The translations under genes and the position numbers were made by a program. From Bacillota bacterium (GTDB lineage Bacteria; Bacillota; Clostridia; Acetivibrionales; DSM-27016), in contig JAEWDM010000034.1 of NCBI GenBank assembly GCA_023390115.1, positions 1-64,000 of the forward strand: a stretch of DNA of 64,000 nt, read 5' to 3'. Numbering within the stretch: the stretch's first letter is position 1; the number at the start of each line of letters is the position of its first letter. Below, piece by piece: positions 1 to 8,697 of the stretch. Under the pieces are notes generated by a model, which was not told the DNA's origin, made no database searches, and saw only the letters and a program-made list of their open reading frames with translations.

Positions 1-2
1 GG

Positions 3-212
3 ACAAAATTCAGCAGGGACACGGTAGAGGTAAGAGCCTTTATAACATACATAATGCGCGCGCTATGTGGATACACATATGGAAGGATATGTGAATATGT
101 AGGAAATATGTCGGTGTCGGGGATATCGCGGCTGTCGAACGAGGGATTTAGGCTGCTGGGAAGGAATATAAGGTATTGTGAGGCTTTTAGTTCATTAATT
201 GATATAAATTAA
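3..212 (+). CDS. C-terminal fragment of a transposase-like protein, cut by the window edge
   Basis: An open frame enters from the left edge and stops with TAA at 210-212, giving about 69 codons without an internal start that fits a gene. The middle part (RAFITYIMRALCGYTYGR, then ICEYVGNMSVSGISRL) has the rhythm of a DnaA-like helix-turn-helix, as found at the C-terminus of clostridial REP-associated (IS200-like) transposases. The catalytic part would lie outside the window, so the family assignment is inference. It could also be the tail of another DNA-binding protein. Confidence 0.35.
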   Translation, partial: TKFSRDTVEVRAFITYIMRALCGYTYGRICEYVGNMSVSGISRLSNEGFRLLGRNIRYCEAFSSLIDIN

Positions 213-414
213 AGGGAAATGAAGGGGTAAAAAAAATAACGGCTTAAATGAATTTGTGCTCATGTTTATAAGCTTCAAAAGTCATATAAGCTTTTTGATG
301 GATCTTGCTTGTTTTAAGAGCGAAGGTCTTTTTTGCTATCCCTATATGCCATGTCTGGAATCAGGTATATACAAACCTGAGAGGATGGCTGGTATATACA
401 TATAAGTATATTAT

Positions 415-451
415 TCTTAAAAAAACAGGAGCGTCCCCCGCCAAGGGGGAC
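415..451 (-). terminator. Terminator of the desulfoferrodoxin gene
   Basis: GTCCCCC at 433-439 pairs perfectly with GGGGGAC at 445-451 around a five-base loop. Read on the minus strand, a run of seven T follows after eight bases. It sits directly behind the stop codon of the desulfoferrodoxin gene. The gap before the T run makes it a somewhat weak Rho-independent terminator. Confidence 0.55.
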
Positions 452-456
452 AAGGT

Positions 457-831
457 CTAGAAATCAGCTTTCCAAAGTCCATGGAGATTGCAGTATTCAT
501 AAACTGCGCCTGAGCTTGCACCCTCAAATTCTGCTTTTGGCTCCATACCCGGCTTTAAGTAAACAATTTCAGCTTTTTCACCTGTAATTAGAGCAATCCA
601 TTCAATATAATGCTCGGGAAGTGAGGGATGCAGGGTTGAACCGACGGCAACATGTATTTTGCCATTCTCTTCTATTATAAATGGGACATGCTTTTCTTTT
701 GCTCCGTCTGTGGTATTAGGCTTGAGCTCTGTCATTGTGCTGCCGCAACATGATGGTGTTCCGCCCCCGTTTTTAAGCATAAGCATAGTGTTGGAACATT
801 TTTCACAACGATAAAATAATGTATTTGCCAT
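457..831 (-). CDS. dfx: Desulfoferrodoxin (superoxide reductase)
   Basis: Cytoplasmic non-haem iron enzyme that reduces superoxide to peroxide without making oxygen. The 124-residue protein has the two-domain layout of class I superoxide reductases. An N-terminal desulforedoxin-like centre has Cys9, Cys12, Cys28 and Cys29. The C-terminal neelaredoxin domain carries the active-site iron ligands His48, His68, His74, Cys114 and His117, with the catalytic Glu-Lys pair just before the first histidine (KEKH). The ATG at 831 is chosen because AAGGAG stands eight bases upstream; an in-frame GTG six bases earlier is too close to it. It is monocistronic and ends at its own terminator. Confidence 0.95.
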   Translation of the reverse strand: MANTLFYRCEKCSNTMLMLKNGGGTPSCCGSTMTELKPNTTDGAKEKHVPFIIEENGKIHVAVGSTLHPSLPEHYIEWIALITGEKAEIVYLKPGMEPKAEFEGASSGAVYEYCNLHGLWKADF

Positions 832-1031
832 TTTCACAACTCCTTTAAATTTTTATTTGTTTAAAAGTATTAATGTACTGTTTTCCAAAATCAGACTTTT
901 TAAGACAACAAATCCTAGCCTGAATTGAATATATTCAATAAGCAAAGCCTTGTTGTTATAATTTATATACCCTTATTACGAATGATAAAACAGTATTTTT
1001 ACAGTGTGTTATTTAAGGAGCATCCCGGCCT

Positions 1032-1670
1032 CTATTTAAAGCTGACTGTTTTCAGTATGCTGTCTACTTCTGCCTTGCTGGCATCATCAAAATATGTGAC
1101 AATAAAATTAAGGGCATAATCCTTGATGATTGCCGAATAATATCTCTGAGTGACCTTAGTGCTGCCTGACTGTATGAACGCTTCCATAACATTAAAATCC
1201 TTTTCCCCCAACTTTTCAGTATAGATATCCTTTTCAAAGATATATGGAAGCTGGCTGTCAATAAGCAGGTTTTTTGCCGATTCGAGATAATCCTTGCCTG
1301 TTTTTACATTCTGTAAAAAGCTTAAATTTTCAGAATTACAGATAAAGCTGGGATTAACGGCCTCCTGCTGGTTTTGGGGATATTTTGAGGCCATTATGAA
1401 ATTGAGAGTTTCTGCCTGTGACAGATCAGGCTTTTTTGTCTCTCCTTCTCCTCCGGCCGATGTGTTTTCAGTCTCCGCAAGCTGGTTCATAGATTCTATA
1501 TCCTGTATGGACCATTCTTTTGGAAGCTGCACACTGAGCCCAAAATAATTGTTTTTATAAACACCATTCTCCATTACTCCCAAAGTAATTCTGGAAGAGA
1601 ACCCGCAAGCTGTTAAAAGAAGTGAAACAGCTACTATTACAGAGAATATTAAACTTAATTTTTTCTTCAT
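1032..1670 (-). CDS. Putative secreted lipoprotein of unknown function
   Basis: A 212-residue protein starting with a lysine-rich n-region, a hydrophobic stretch and the lipobox LTAC at about residue 22, so it should be lipid-anchored outside the membrane. The mature part contains a phrase typical of small clostridial PsbP-like or sigma-associated lipoproteins (NYFGLSVQLPKEW). A low-complexity linker rich in E, G and T lies around residues 66-80. No catalytic motif is visible. Both neighbours point away or are separated by long spacers, so it is probably transcribed alone. The function is unknown. Confidence 0.75.
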   Translation of the reverse strand: MKKKLSLIFSVIVAVSLLLTACGFSSRITLGVMENGVYKNNYFGLSVQLPKEWSIQDIESMNQLAETENTSAGGEGETKKPDLSQAETLNFIMASKYPQNQQEAVNPSFICNSENLSFLQNVKTGKDYLESAKNLLIDSQLPYIFEKDIYTEKLGEKDFNVMEAFIQSGSTKVTQRYYSAIIKDYALNFIVTYFDDASKAEVDSILKTVSFK

Positions 1671-1937
1671 CGATAGATTACCTCACTTTTTAGTTTAAGA
1701 ATAGCTACAAATAAATCTTACTTTATCATAATACAAACATTATTTCTACTTTCAATTTGGTTACAGGAGAAAATGATGCTGTATGTTATTGTTATACTAG
1801 AGTGCTTTATCTCTGTAATTTAGACTCAGGATTGCTATGGCTTTCACGCCTTTTTAATTACTCCTAAGGCATATTATAGCTGCGGCGGGAATAACCTTTA
1901 TTACCAGTAGGCTATTAGGCGGTGGGGCGGAAAACTG

Positions 1938-3434
1938 ATGCATCTGGATAAGTTTTACAAGAATTCCTTTATTTTATCTGCATCAAATATGATCACGGGA
2001 ATAATAGGCTTCATTTTCTCGGTAATTCTCTCAAGAGAGCTTGGAGCGGAGGGACTTGGCCTGTACAGCCTTGTTATGCCTTTATATATACTTTTTCTGT
2101 GCCTTGCCAGTGACGGGCTTATTACTGCACTATCAAAAATATCTGCGATATATTACAATAAAAAAGATGTTAAGAGCCTTAACAGGACTATGTCTGCAAC
2201 ATTTATGCTTATATTTGTGTGGAGCGTTTCAATAGCAGTGCTGGCATTTGTTTTTTCACCGGCAATATCTTCGATACTGATAGGGGACACAAGGAGTGCA
2301 GGGGCTGTCAGGATAATTTGCCCTGCAATAGTTCTGGTTTCCATGTCCGCTGTATTAAAGGGGTACTATTACGGGATGAACTGGTTTAAGCCGGCGGCAT
2401 TTATAGATATGGGAGAGAAGCTTTTAAGAGTGGGTGTACTGCTGGCGATAATATCTGTTCTGCCGGTACGCAATGTAGAAAATACCGTAACGGCGGCATA
2501 TACGTCCCTTGCTGTAGGGGAACTTATAAGCTTTGGACTTTTATACGCATATTATAAAAGAAACAGAAGCATGAGCATGCCCTTTGCACCAAAACAAAAA
2601 CACAGGCGCCTGCAGCTTTTGTTCAATGTTCTGGCTATCTCATTCCCTTTATGCATTAATGGTTTTATATCCACGCTTTTATCCGCGGCGGAGTCTCTGG
2701 TGCTCCCAAGGAGGCTGGTCTCGGCGGGTATTCCCTATGACGCCGCTCTTGAGCTTATGGGCAAATTTATTGGAATGGCGTTTAATATAACCTGTCTTCC
2801 CATGATAATAGTAAATTCTATGTCAACCGTACTGGTTCCCGATCTGTCGCTCAGTATCAGCAGAAACAATTACTGGGCTGCGGAGGACAGAATGCTGCAG
2901 GTTTTCAGGGTATCCTGCATTATTGGAACCTCAAGCCTGATAATAGGAATTTGTATACCGGATCTGCTGGGAAGCCTGCTTTATAACAGATCGGACCTGG
3001 GGAAAATGATAGTTTTTGCTTCGATTTCTTCATTCATAAGCTTTATTGCACTGCCCACCTTTGGAATGCTTAACGGCCTCGGCAGGCAGAAGGTTTTGCT
3101 GAAAAATTCATTAATTGTGTCTGTGCAGGGGCTGGTGCTTATATATATATTGGCGGGAATCCCTTCTGTCAACATATACGGCTACGGAATAACAAATATG
3201 ATAGTCTCTGCTTCAGCATTGATTATGAACTTCCGCGAGATCAAAAAGGAATTAGACTTTAAATTCCCTTTTTCTGAAATAATCAAAATTTTAATAATAG
3301 GGCTGTTTTCATTTTTAATAATCAGCCTGGTAAATCAGTTTGTTCCCGATACATTGGCTGTAATAAAGACAGTCTTTACGGCGCTATTAGCCTTTGGACT
3401 TGTTTATGGGTTCTATAGACTCATTGAGGATTAA
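1938..3434 (+). CDS. spoVB: Polysaccharide/lipid flippase of the SpoVB (MATE-like) family
   Basis: A 498-residue integral membrane protein with about 12-14 predicted helices and the family opening (FYKNSFILSASNMITGIIGF). Proteins of this MOP/MVF group move lipid-linked sugars across the cytoplasmic membrane. SpoVB proper is needed for spore cortex peptidoglycan in Bacillus and is of similar length. The start is supported by a GGTGGGG motif shortly upstream of the ATG. The neighbouring genes are unrelated. A paralogous flippase for another surface polymer cannot be excluded, so the symbol is a family-level call. Confidence 0.8.
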   Translation: MHLDKFYKNSFILSASNMITGIIGFIFSVILSRELGAEGLGLYSLVMPLYILFLCLASDGLITALSKISAIYYNKKDVKSLNRTMSATFMLIFVWSVSIAVLAFVFSPAISSILIGDTRSAGAVRIICPAIVLVSMSAVLKGYYYGMNWFKPAAFIDMGEKLLRVGVLLAIISVLPVRNVENTVTAAYTSLAVGELISFGLLYAYYKRNRSMSMPFAPKQKHRRLQLLFNVLAISFPLCINGFISTLLSAAESLVLPRRLVSAGIPYDAALELMGKFIGMAFNITCLPMIIVNSMSTVLVPDLSLSISRNNYWAAEDRMLQVFRVSCIIGTSSLIIGICIPDLLGSLLYNRSDLGKMIVFASISSFISFIALPTFGMLNGLGRQKVLLKNSLIVSVQGLVLIYILAGIPSVNIYGYGITNMIVSASALIMNFREIKKELDFKFPFSEIIKILIIGLFSFLIISLVNQFVPDTLAVIKTVFTALLAFGLVYGFYRLIED

Positions 3435-3536
3435 GAAAGTGCTCTGCAATACTTTTTCCAAGTATATAACTTCTTTAATAAGTGAAAAATACTTCTTGAA
3501 GTTTTCTAATTGGTTTAAATGGAGGAGATGGCTTTT

Positions 3537-3764
3537 ATGGCAAATAAAGAGAATAAAAATAATATAAAGGATGAAAGAATAGAGGACATTACTATGTACG
3601 GAGAATTTATATCTTCCTTTCATCAATGGATTACTCCGGACAAGCAGAGACAGATGGCAAGCCATATGGAGAAGGTGACTGAAGCGGGAGAAGAGACCTC
3701 GGGAGAAATATCACCGGATAAAAGAAGTAAAAATGATAATAAGAAAAGAAATAATAAGAAATGA
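3537..3764 (+). CDS. Small charged protein of unknown function
   Basis: A 75-residue hydrophilic protein with no membrane segment, an acidic middle (EKVTEAGEETSGEISPD) and a very lysine- and asparagine-rich tail. GGAGGAG at 3521-3527 stands nine bases before the ATG at 3537, which decides this start over an ATG at 3519 that overlaps the binding site. I do not recognise the family. The clear ribosome binding site and stop-bounded frame favour a real small gene. Confidence 0.5.
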   Translation: MANKENKNNIKDERIEDITMYGEFISSFHQWITPDKQRQMASHMEKVTEAGEETSGEISPDKRSKNDNKKRNNKK

Positions 3765-3838
3765 TTAGCAAAATATATTTAATATTGCATATCGTGCTTA
3801 AAAAAGCCAAAATCCGTATTTCTGCATAAAAATTGAGC

Positions 3839-3867
3839 TTGAATGTGCAAGGTGCGTTCTTTATAAT
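3839..3867 (+). promoter_or_regulatory. Sigma-A promoter of the ctsR operon
   Basis: TTGAAT at 3839-3844 and a perfect TATAAT at 3862-3867 are separated by 17 bases. The CtsR box begins ten bases after the -10 element, so transcription should start at its left edge. Confidence 0.8.
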
Positions 3868-3876
3868 GTAATTAAA

Positions 3877-3893
3877 GGTCAAAGAAAGTCAAA
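3877..3893 (+). promoter_or_regulatory. CtsR operator
   Basis: GGTCAAAGAAAGTCAAA is a direct heptad repeat (GGTCAAA, three bases, AGTCAAA) that matches the established CtsR operator consensus. It overlaps the predicted transcription start of the ctsR-mcsA-mcsB-clpC operon. Binding would block polymerase, giving autoregulation relieved by heat or protein stress. Confidence 0.9.
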
Positions 3894-3983
3894 ATCAATT
3901 ACTGTTTAATATTAAAGAATGCTCTGATACTAAAGCATTCTTTAACGCTAAAGTACATGCTTTGAACATGGGAGGCTGATAAT

Positions 3984-4442
3984 GTGGCTAGATTAAGTGA
4001 TTTGATAGAAGCTTTTATAAAGCAGCTCATTAATGATACCGACGGGTCGATAGAAATACAGAGAAATGAGCTTGCAAGCCAGTTTAAATGTGTTCCTTCC
4101 CAGATAAATTATGTAATAGATACCAGATTTACTACTGAAAAGGGCTATTACGTGGAAAGCAGGAGAGGCGGCGGCGGACACATAAAAATAAAAAGGGTTA
4201 GCATAAATCATGCCGGAGAATACCTTATGCATATTATTATGGCTATGGGAAGCAGCATATCCCAGCAGTCTGCGGACATATTTATAAACAACTTTATCGA
4301 CTACGAGGTGATATCACAAAGGGAGGGCGTGATGCTCAGGGCTGCCGCAAGCGATAAAGTTCTTGGAGAGGTGCCGCTTCCTCACCGTGATATTTTAAGA
4401 GCCTCAATACTTAAGAATATGCTGATGAGTCTGCTGGTGTAG
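3984..4442 (+). CDS. ctsR: Class III stress gene repressor CtsR
   Basis: A 152-residue winged helix-turn-helix repressor of the clp stress regulon. The N-terminal DNA-binding domain includes the family phrase ELASQFKCVPSQINYVIDTR and the glycine-rich wing tip RRGGGGHIKI near residue 65, which inserts into the operator minor groove and acts as the heat sensor. The C-terminal part is the dimerisation domain targeted by McsB. The GTG start at 3984 is chosen because GGAGG lies eight bases upstream; the ATG two bases earlier is out of frame. It is first in an operon with mcsA, mcsB and clpC and has a CtsR box in front. Confidence 0.95.
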   Translation: MARLSDLIEAFIKQLINDTDGSIEIQRNELASQFKCVPSQINYVIDTRFTTEKGYYVESRRGGGGHIKIKRVSINHAGEYLMHIIMAMGSSISQQSADIFINNFIDYEVISQREGVMLRAAASDKVLGEVPLPHRDILRASILKNMLMSLLV

Positions 4443-4522
4443 ATTTGTCCGGCAAAATAATTTTTTAGAATTCTGCATGCTGAATGCATACTATATATGG
4501 AGCTTTAAATATGGATAATGGG

Positions 4523-4552
4523 TTGACCCATAATGAATGTATGTATTATATT
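4523..4552 (+). promoter_or_regulatory. Possible internal promoter before mcsA
   Basis: TTGACC at 4523-4528 is followed after 18 bases by TATATT at 4547-4552, in the 137-base gap between ctsR and mcsA. It could give CtsR-independent expression of mcsA-mcsB-clpC. The evidence is sequence resemblance only. Confidence 0.35.
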
Positions 4553-4579
4553 TTAATTCTTTTTGGAAGGTGAATACAT

Positions 4580-5092
4580 ATGGTGTGTCAGAGGTGTCAA
4601 AAAAGGAATGCCAGTGTGCATTTCACACAAATAATAAACAATAAAAAAACGGAGATGTACCTGTGTGAGCAGTGTGCAAGAGAGAATGAAAAGGCAGGCA
4701 TAAATATGGGAGCACCTCTGGGGCTTAATGATTTATTAACGGGCCTTTTGGGAATTAATTCCGACGCTCATATCGGCGGAGCAGTGCCCGAGCAAATTTT
4801 TTGTGAAAAATGCGGTATGACATATGAGGAATTTCAAAGGACAGGTAAGTTCGGGTGCAGCGGCTGCTACGAGGTTTTTGAGCAAAAGCTGGGGCCTTTA
4901 TTTAAAAGGCTTCATGGCAGCACAGGACATATTGGAAAAATACCAGGCAATGCTTCTTCTGAGATAAAATCTACCAGAGAAATAGAAAAGCTAAAGGAGC
5001 TTTTGAATAAGTCAATACAAAATGAGGATTATGAAAAGGCGGCCGAGATAAGGGATAAAATAAAAAGGCTTTCGGCACAAAAACAGAAATGA
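4580..5092 (+). CDS. mcsA: McsA, zinc-binding activator of the arginine kinase McsB
   Basis: A 170-residue adaptor that binds and activates McsB and helps deliver CtsR to ClpC. The sequence shows CxxC pairs at Cys3/Cys6, Cys29/Cys32, Cys75/Cys78 and Cys93/Cys96, giving two four-cysteine zinc sites. A C-terminal UVR coiled-coil motif follows at about residues 134-168 (EDYEKAAEIRDKIKRL), the segment that contacts partner proteins. The length is typical. It lies between ctsR and mcsB in the standard order, 37 bases before the mcsB start. Confidence 0.95.
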   Translation: MVCQRCQKRNASVHFTQIINNKKTEMYLCEQCARENEKAGINMGAPLGLNDLLTGLLGINSDAHIGGAVPEQIFCEKCGMTYEEFQRTGKFGCSGCYEVFEQKLGPLFKRLHGSTGHIGKIPGNASSEIKSTREIEKLKELLNKSIQNEDYEKAAEIRDKIKRLSAQKQK

Positions 5093-5129
5093 TAGAAATA
5101 CAACAGGGATTTATCGGAGGTGAAGCATT

Positions 5130-6161
5130 GTGAGCAGATGGTATATAGACAAGGGGCCTGAATCGGATGTTGTAATAAGCAGCAGAGTCAGGCTCGCAAG
5201 AAATTTCAGGAATTATCCCTTTCCGTTTAAGCTGAATAAGGAGCAAGGCGGGAAGGTGCTGGAGGAAGTAAAGGATGCTGTTTTTAACAGCAACAGTACT
5301 CTGGCCAGGGATATGACCTTTATTGATATAAAAGCTTTGAATTCCATAGAAAAGCAGTCTCTTGTGGAGAAGCACCTTATCAGTCCCGAGCTGGCAGAGA
5401 ACAGCAGAGAGAGTGGACTGCTTATAAGCAGGGATGAAAAAATAAGCATAATGATTAATGAGGAGGATCACTTAAGAATACAGTGCATGTTTTCAGGCAT
5501 GCTAATCGGTGACGCATGGAAGCTTTGCAACAATATAGACCTGCTGCTGGAAAACAAAATTGATTTCGCATTCAGCAGGCAATACGGATATCTTACATGC
5601 TGTCCTACAAATATAGGAACAGGCATAAGAGCGTCTGTAATGCTTCATTTACCGGGGCTGGTTATGACCGGCTATATAAAAGGCATACTTGAGGCCTGTG
5701 GTAAGCTCGGAGTAGCTGTAAGAGGAATTTACGGGGAAAACAGCTATGCCTCGGGAAACATGTTTCAAATTTCAAATCAGGTTACTCTGGGACAGAAGGA
5801 GGACGAAATTGTAACAGGAGTTACAAACATAGCCTTTCAGATTATAGAACAGGAAAGAATGCTGAGAGCCGAGCTGCACAGGCAAAACCCATACAGGTTT
5901 GAAGACAAGATTTTTAGGTCTTTTGCGGTTTTCTCAGGCGCACGCATTATTTCTTATGAAGAGAGCCTGAAGCTGATTTCTGATGTTAGACTGGGGGTAG
6001 ATATGGGAATAATAAAGGATATAAATATCGAAACCTTAAACGAGATAATGCTCCTTATACAGCCGGCCAGCCTTCAGAAAACAGCCGGATCCGTTTTGGG
6101 GCCCGATGAGAGGGATATTAAAAGAGCTGAGATAATAAGAAATAAGCTTAAGGAAGGCTGA
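5130..6161 (+). CDS. mcsB: Protein arginine kinase McsB
   Basis: A 343-residue phosphagen-kinase-fold enzyme that phosphorylates arginines on CtsR and on damaged proteins, marking them for ClpC-ClpP. Family motifs are present: SSRVRLARN near the N-terminus (nucleotide binding), the CPTNIGTG loop with the reactive cysteine in the middle, and NQVTLG further on. The GTG start at 5130 follows GGAGG at nine bases. It lies within the ctsR operon, with clpC beginning 28 bases after its stop. Confidence 0.95.
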   Translation: MSRWYIDKGPESDVVISSRVRLARNFRNYPFPFKLNKEQGGKVLEEVKDAVFNSNSTLARDMTFIDIKALNSIEKQSLVEKHLISPELAENSRESGLLISRDEKISIMINEEDHLRIQCMFSGMLIGDAWKLCNNIDLLLENKIDFAFSRQYGYLTCCPTNIGTGIRASVMLHLPGLVMTGYIKGILEACGKLGVAVRGIYGENSYASGNMFQISNQVTLGQKEDEIVTGVTNIAFQIIEQERMLRAELHRQNPYRFEDKIFRSFAVFSGARIISYEESLKLISDVRLGVDMGIIKDINIETLNEIMLLIQPASLQKTAGSVLGPDERDIKRAEIIRNKLKEG

Positions 6162-6189
6162 CATTTTATTAATAAAAGGAGGTATTGGT

Positions 6190-8649
6190 ATGTACGGACG
6201 TTTTACTGAGAAGGCCGAAAAAGCAATAACATTTTCACAGGAAAGTGCTATGGCACTTGGACATAATTATGTAGGTACAGAACACCTTCTTCTTGGACTG
6301 GTGAAGGAAGGAAGCGGAATTGCCGCACGTGTACTGCAGAGCCAGGGTGTAACGGAAGAGAAGGTAATGAGAGAAATAGATGAGCTGATAGGGCGCGGGG
6401 AAAAGACGGAGGAGCAGCCTCTGGGCTTTACTCCAAGGACAAAAAGGGTGCTTGAATTGTCCTTCAGGGAGGCAAGGAGGCTGGGACATAACTATATAGG
6501 CACGGAGCATTTGATTATAGGTATAATGAAAGAGGGGGAAAGTGTTGCGGTAAGAATACTTATCGACTTGGGAGTGGACCCGCAAAAGCTCATGGGGGAA
6601 ATTTCAAAGCTTCTTGGCAGTGAATCTCCGGGAGCGACCGGGCAGCCTAAAAATCATGCGGGAAATTCCAACACACCGACCCTTAACCAGTTTGGAAGAG
6701 ATTTGACGGATATGGCAAGGGAAGGCAAATTTGATCCTGTAATAGGACGCGACAGGGAAATAGAAAGAGTTATACAAATACTCAGCAGGCGCACAAAGAA
6801 TAATCCATGCCTGATAGGAGAGCCGGGAGTGGGTAAAACCGCGATAGCGGAGGGGCTTGCACAAAAGATAATTGAGGGGAACATACCCGAAATGCTTAAA
6901 GACAAGCGAGTGGTTACTCTTGATTTATCCTCTATGGTTGCCGGGGCCAAATACAGGGGTGAGTTTGAGGAAAGGCTGAAAAAGGCCATGGATGAGATAA
7001 GGAAGGCTGGAAATGTAATACTGTTTATTGATGAAATGCATACAATAATAGGCGCGGGAGCCGCGGAGGGAGCAATAGACGCTTCCAATATATTAAAGCC
7101 TTCCCTTGCAAGAGGGGAGCTTCAGGTTATAGGTGCAACGACACTGGACGAATACAGAAAGCATGTTGAAAAGGATGCCGCCTTAGAAAGAAGGTTCCAG
7201 CCCATTACGGTAGGGGAGCCGACAACAGAGGAGGCCGTGGAAATATTAAAGGGGGTAAGGGACAAGTATGAAGCGCATCACAGGGTTAAAATAACGGATG
7301 CCGCGCTGGAAGCGGCCGTTAAAATGTCAGACAGGTATATAGGAGACAGGTTTTTACCTGACAAGGCCATTGACTTAATTGACGAGGCAGCATCAAGAGT
7401 ACGCCTTAAAGCCTTTACGGCGCCTCCCGATTTGAAGAAGCTGGAGGAGCAGGTTGAAAATCTTATAAAGGAGAAGGAAGAGGCTATAAGATGCCAGGAA
7501 TATGAAAAGGCTGCTAGGATAAGAGATGAGGAGCAGAGAATAAAAAGTGATCTGGACAAGGTTAAGGGGAGCTGGCAGCAAAAGAACCAGACTAAAACGG
7601 ATACTGTAACGGAGGATGAAATAGCCGAAATAGTTTCAAGCTGGACCGGTATTCCGGTGAAGCGTCTGGCGGAGGAGGAATCCGAAAGGCTTATGAAGAT
7701 GGAGGAGATTCTCCACCAGAGGGTGATAGGACAGGATGAGGCTGTCAAATCCGTTTCCCGGGCGATAAGAAGGGGAAGAGTGGGGCTTAAGGACCCCAAG
7801 CGTCCGGTAGGCTCATTTATATTCTTAGGACCCACGGGAGTTGGCAAGACGGAGCTGAGCAAAGCATTGGCAGAGGCCATATTCGGTGATGAAAATGCCA
7901 TTATAAGGATTGACATGTCGGAATATATGGAAAAGCACAGTGTATCGCGCCTTGTGGGATCACCTCCCGGTTATGTGGGATATGAAGAGGGAGGCCAGCT
8001 TACCGAAAAGGTAAGGAGAAAGCCATATTCGGTAATTTTATTTGATGAAATTGAAAAAGCGCATCCCGATGTATTCAATATTTTGCTTCAGATACTGGAC
8101 GACGGAAGGCTGACGGACTCTCAGGGAAGGAAAGTCGATTTCAGGAACACAGTCATCATTATGACTTCAAATGTAGGTGCAAGGCTGATTACCGAGCCCA
8201 AAAGGATGGGATTTTCTCCTGCCGGCGATGAAAAGGCAAGGAATTACGAGCACATGAAGGGCGATGTAATGGGTGAGCTTAAAAGAACCTTCAGGCCTGA
8301 GTTCTTAAACAGGATTGACGACACTATAGTATTCCATCCTCTTGATGAAGAGCATATCAAGAAAATAGTAGGGCTTATGCTGGAGACTCTGGCACACAGG
8401 CTTAATCAGAATGCCATTACTATAGAGGTCACCGACAGTGCAAAGACCTTCCTTGCAAAGAAGGGCTTCGACCCTGTATTCGGTGCAAGGCCTCTTAAAC
8501 GGTCGATCCAGAGCATGGTAGAGGATAAGCTGGCTGAAGAGATGCTGGAGGGCAAAGTGAAGACGGGCGATAAGGTATTTGTTGATTTAAAAGAGGATAA
8601 CCTTGTAGTGGAAAAGAAGCAGGAGAATCTGTCGCTTGAAAAGAAGTGA
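6190..8649 (+). CDS. clpC: ATP-dependent unfoldase ClpC
   Basis: A Hsp100 AAA+ unfoldase of 819 residues that feeds substrates, including arginine-phosphorylated proteins, to ClpP. A double Clp N-domain comes first (residues about 3-145, with HNYVGTEHLLLG and HNYIGTEHLIIG). Then follow AAA+ module 1 with Walker A GEPGVGKT at about 210, a middle domain containing a UVR motif (QEYEKAARIRDEEQ), and AAA+ module 2 with Walker A GPTGVGKT at about 547. The C-terminal D2-small domain ends with the usual GARPLKRSIQ region. It is last in the ctsR operon and is followed by a terminator. Confidence 0.97.
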   Translation: MYGRFTEKAEKAITFSQESAMALGHNYVGTEHLLLGLVKEGSGIAARVLQSQGVTEEKVMREIDELIGRGEKTEEQPLGFTPRTKRVLELSFREARRLGHNYIGTEHLIIGIMKEGESVAVRILIDLGVDPQKLMGEISKLLGSESPGATGQPKNHAGNSNTPTLNQFGRDLTDMAREGKFDPVIGRDREIERVIQILSRRTKNNPCLIGEPGVGKTAIAEGLAQKIIEGNIPEMLKDKRVVTLDLSSMVAGAKYRGEFEERLKKAMDEIRKAGNVILFIDEMHTIIGAGAAEGAIDASNILKPSLARGELQVIGATTLDEYRKHVEKDAALERRFQPITVGEPTTEEAVEILKGVRDKYEAHHRVKITDAALEAAVKMSDRYIGDRFLPDKAIDLIDEAASRVRLKAFTAPPDLKKLEEQVENLIKEKEEAIRCQEYEKAARIRDEEQRIKSDLDKVKGSWQQKNQTKTDTVTEDEIAEIVSSWTGIPVKRLAEEESERLMKMEEILHQRVIGQDEAVKSVSRAIRRGRVGLKDPKRPVGSFIFLGPTGVGKTELSKALAEAIFGDENAIIRIDMSEYMEKHSVSRLVGSPPGYVGYEEGGQLTEKVRRKPYSVILFDEIEKAHPDVFNILLQILDDGRLTDSQGRKVDFRNTVIIMTSNVGARLITEPKRMGFSPAGDEKARNYEHMKGDVMGELKRTFRPEFLNRIDDTIVFHPLDEEHIKKIVGLMLETLAHRLNQNAITIEVTDSAKTFLAKKGFDPVFGARPLKRSIQSMVEDKLAEEMLEGKVKTGDKVFVDLKEDNLVVEKKQENLSLEKK

Positions 8650-8658
8650 ACTAAAATA

Positions 8659-8696
8659 AAAGGTGCGTTATCTTAAAAGGTGGCGCACCTTTTTAT
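8659..8696. terminator. Terminator between clpC and the convergent ltaS-like gene
   Basis: AAAGGTGCG at 8659-8667 pairs with CGCACCTTT at 8684-8692 and a T run follows on the plus strand. The A-rich left flank lets the same hairpin serve the convergent gene on the minus strand. Confidence 0.8.
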
Positions 8697-8697
8697 C

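Noticed and set aside
1294..1548. 84-codon plus-strand frame inside the lipoprotein gene
   Set aside because: It lies wholly antisense to a gene with signal peptide and lipobox and has no ribosome binding site.
6235..6864. Two minus-strand frames of 86-116 codons within clpC
   Set aside because: They are antisense to the conserved N-domain and AAA+ module of ClpC and encode biased, cysteine/serine-rich nonsense-like sequence.
7278..7916. 212-codon minus-strand frame within clpC
   Set aside because: Serine/leucine-rich antisense shadow of a high-confidence gene.
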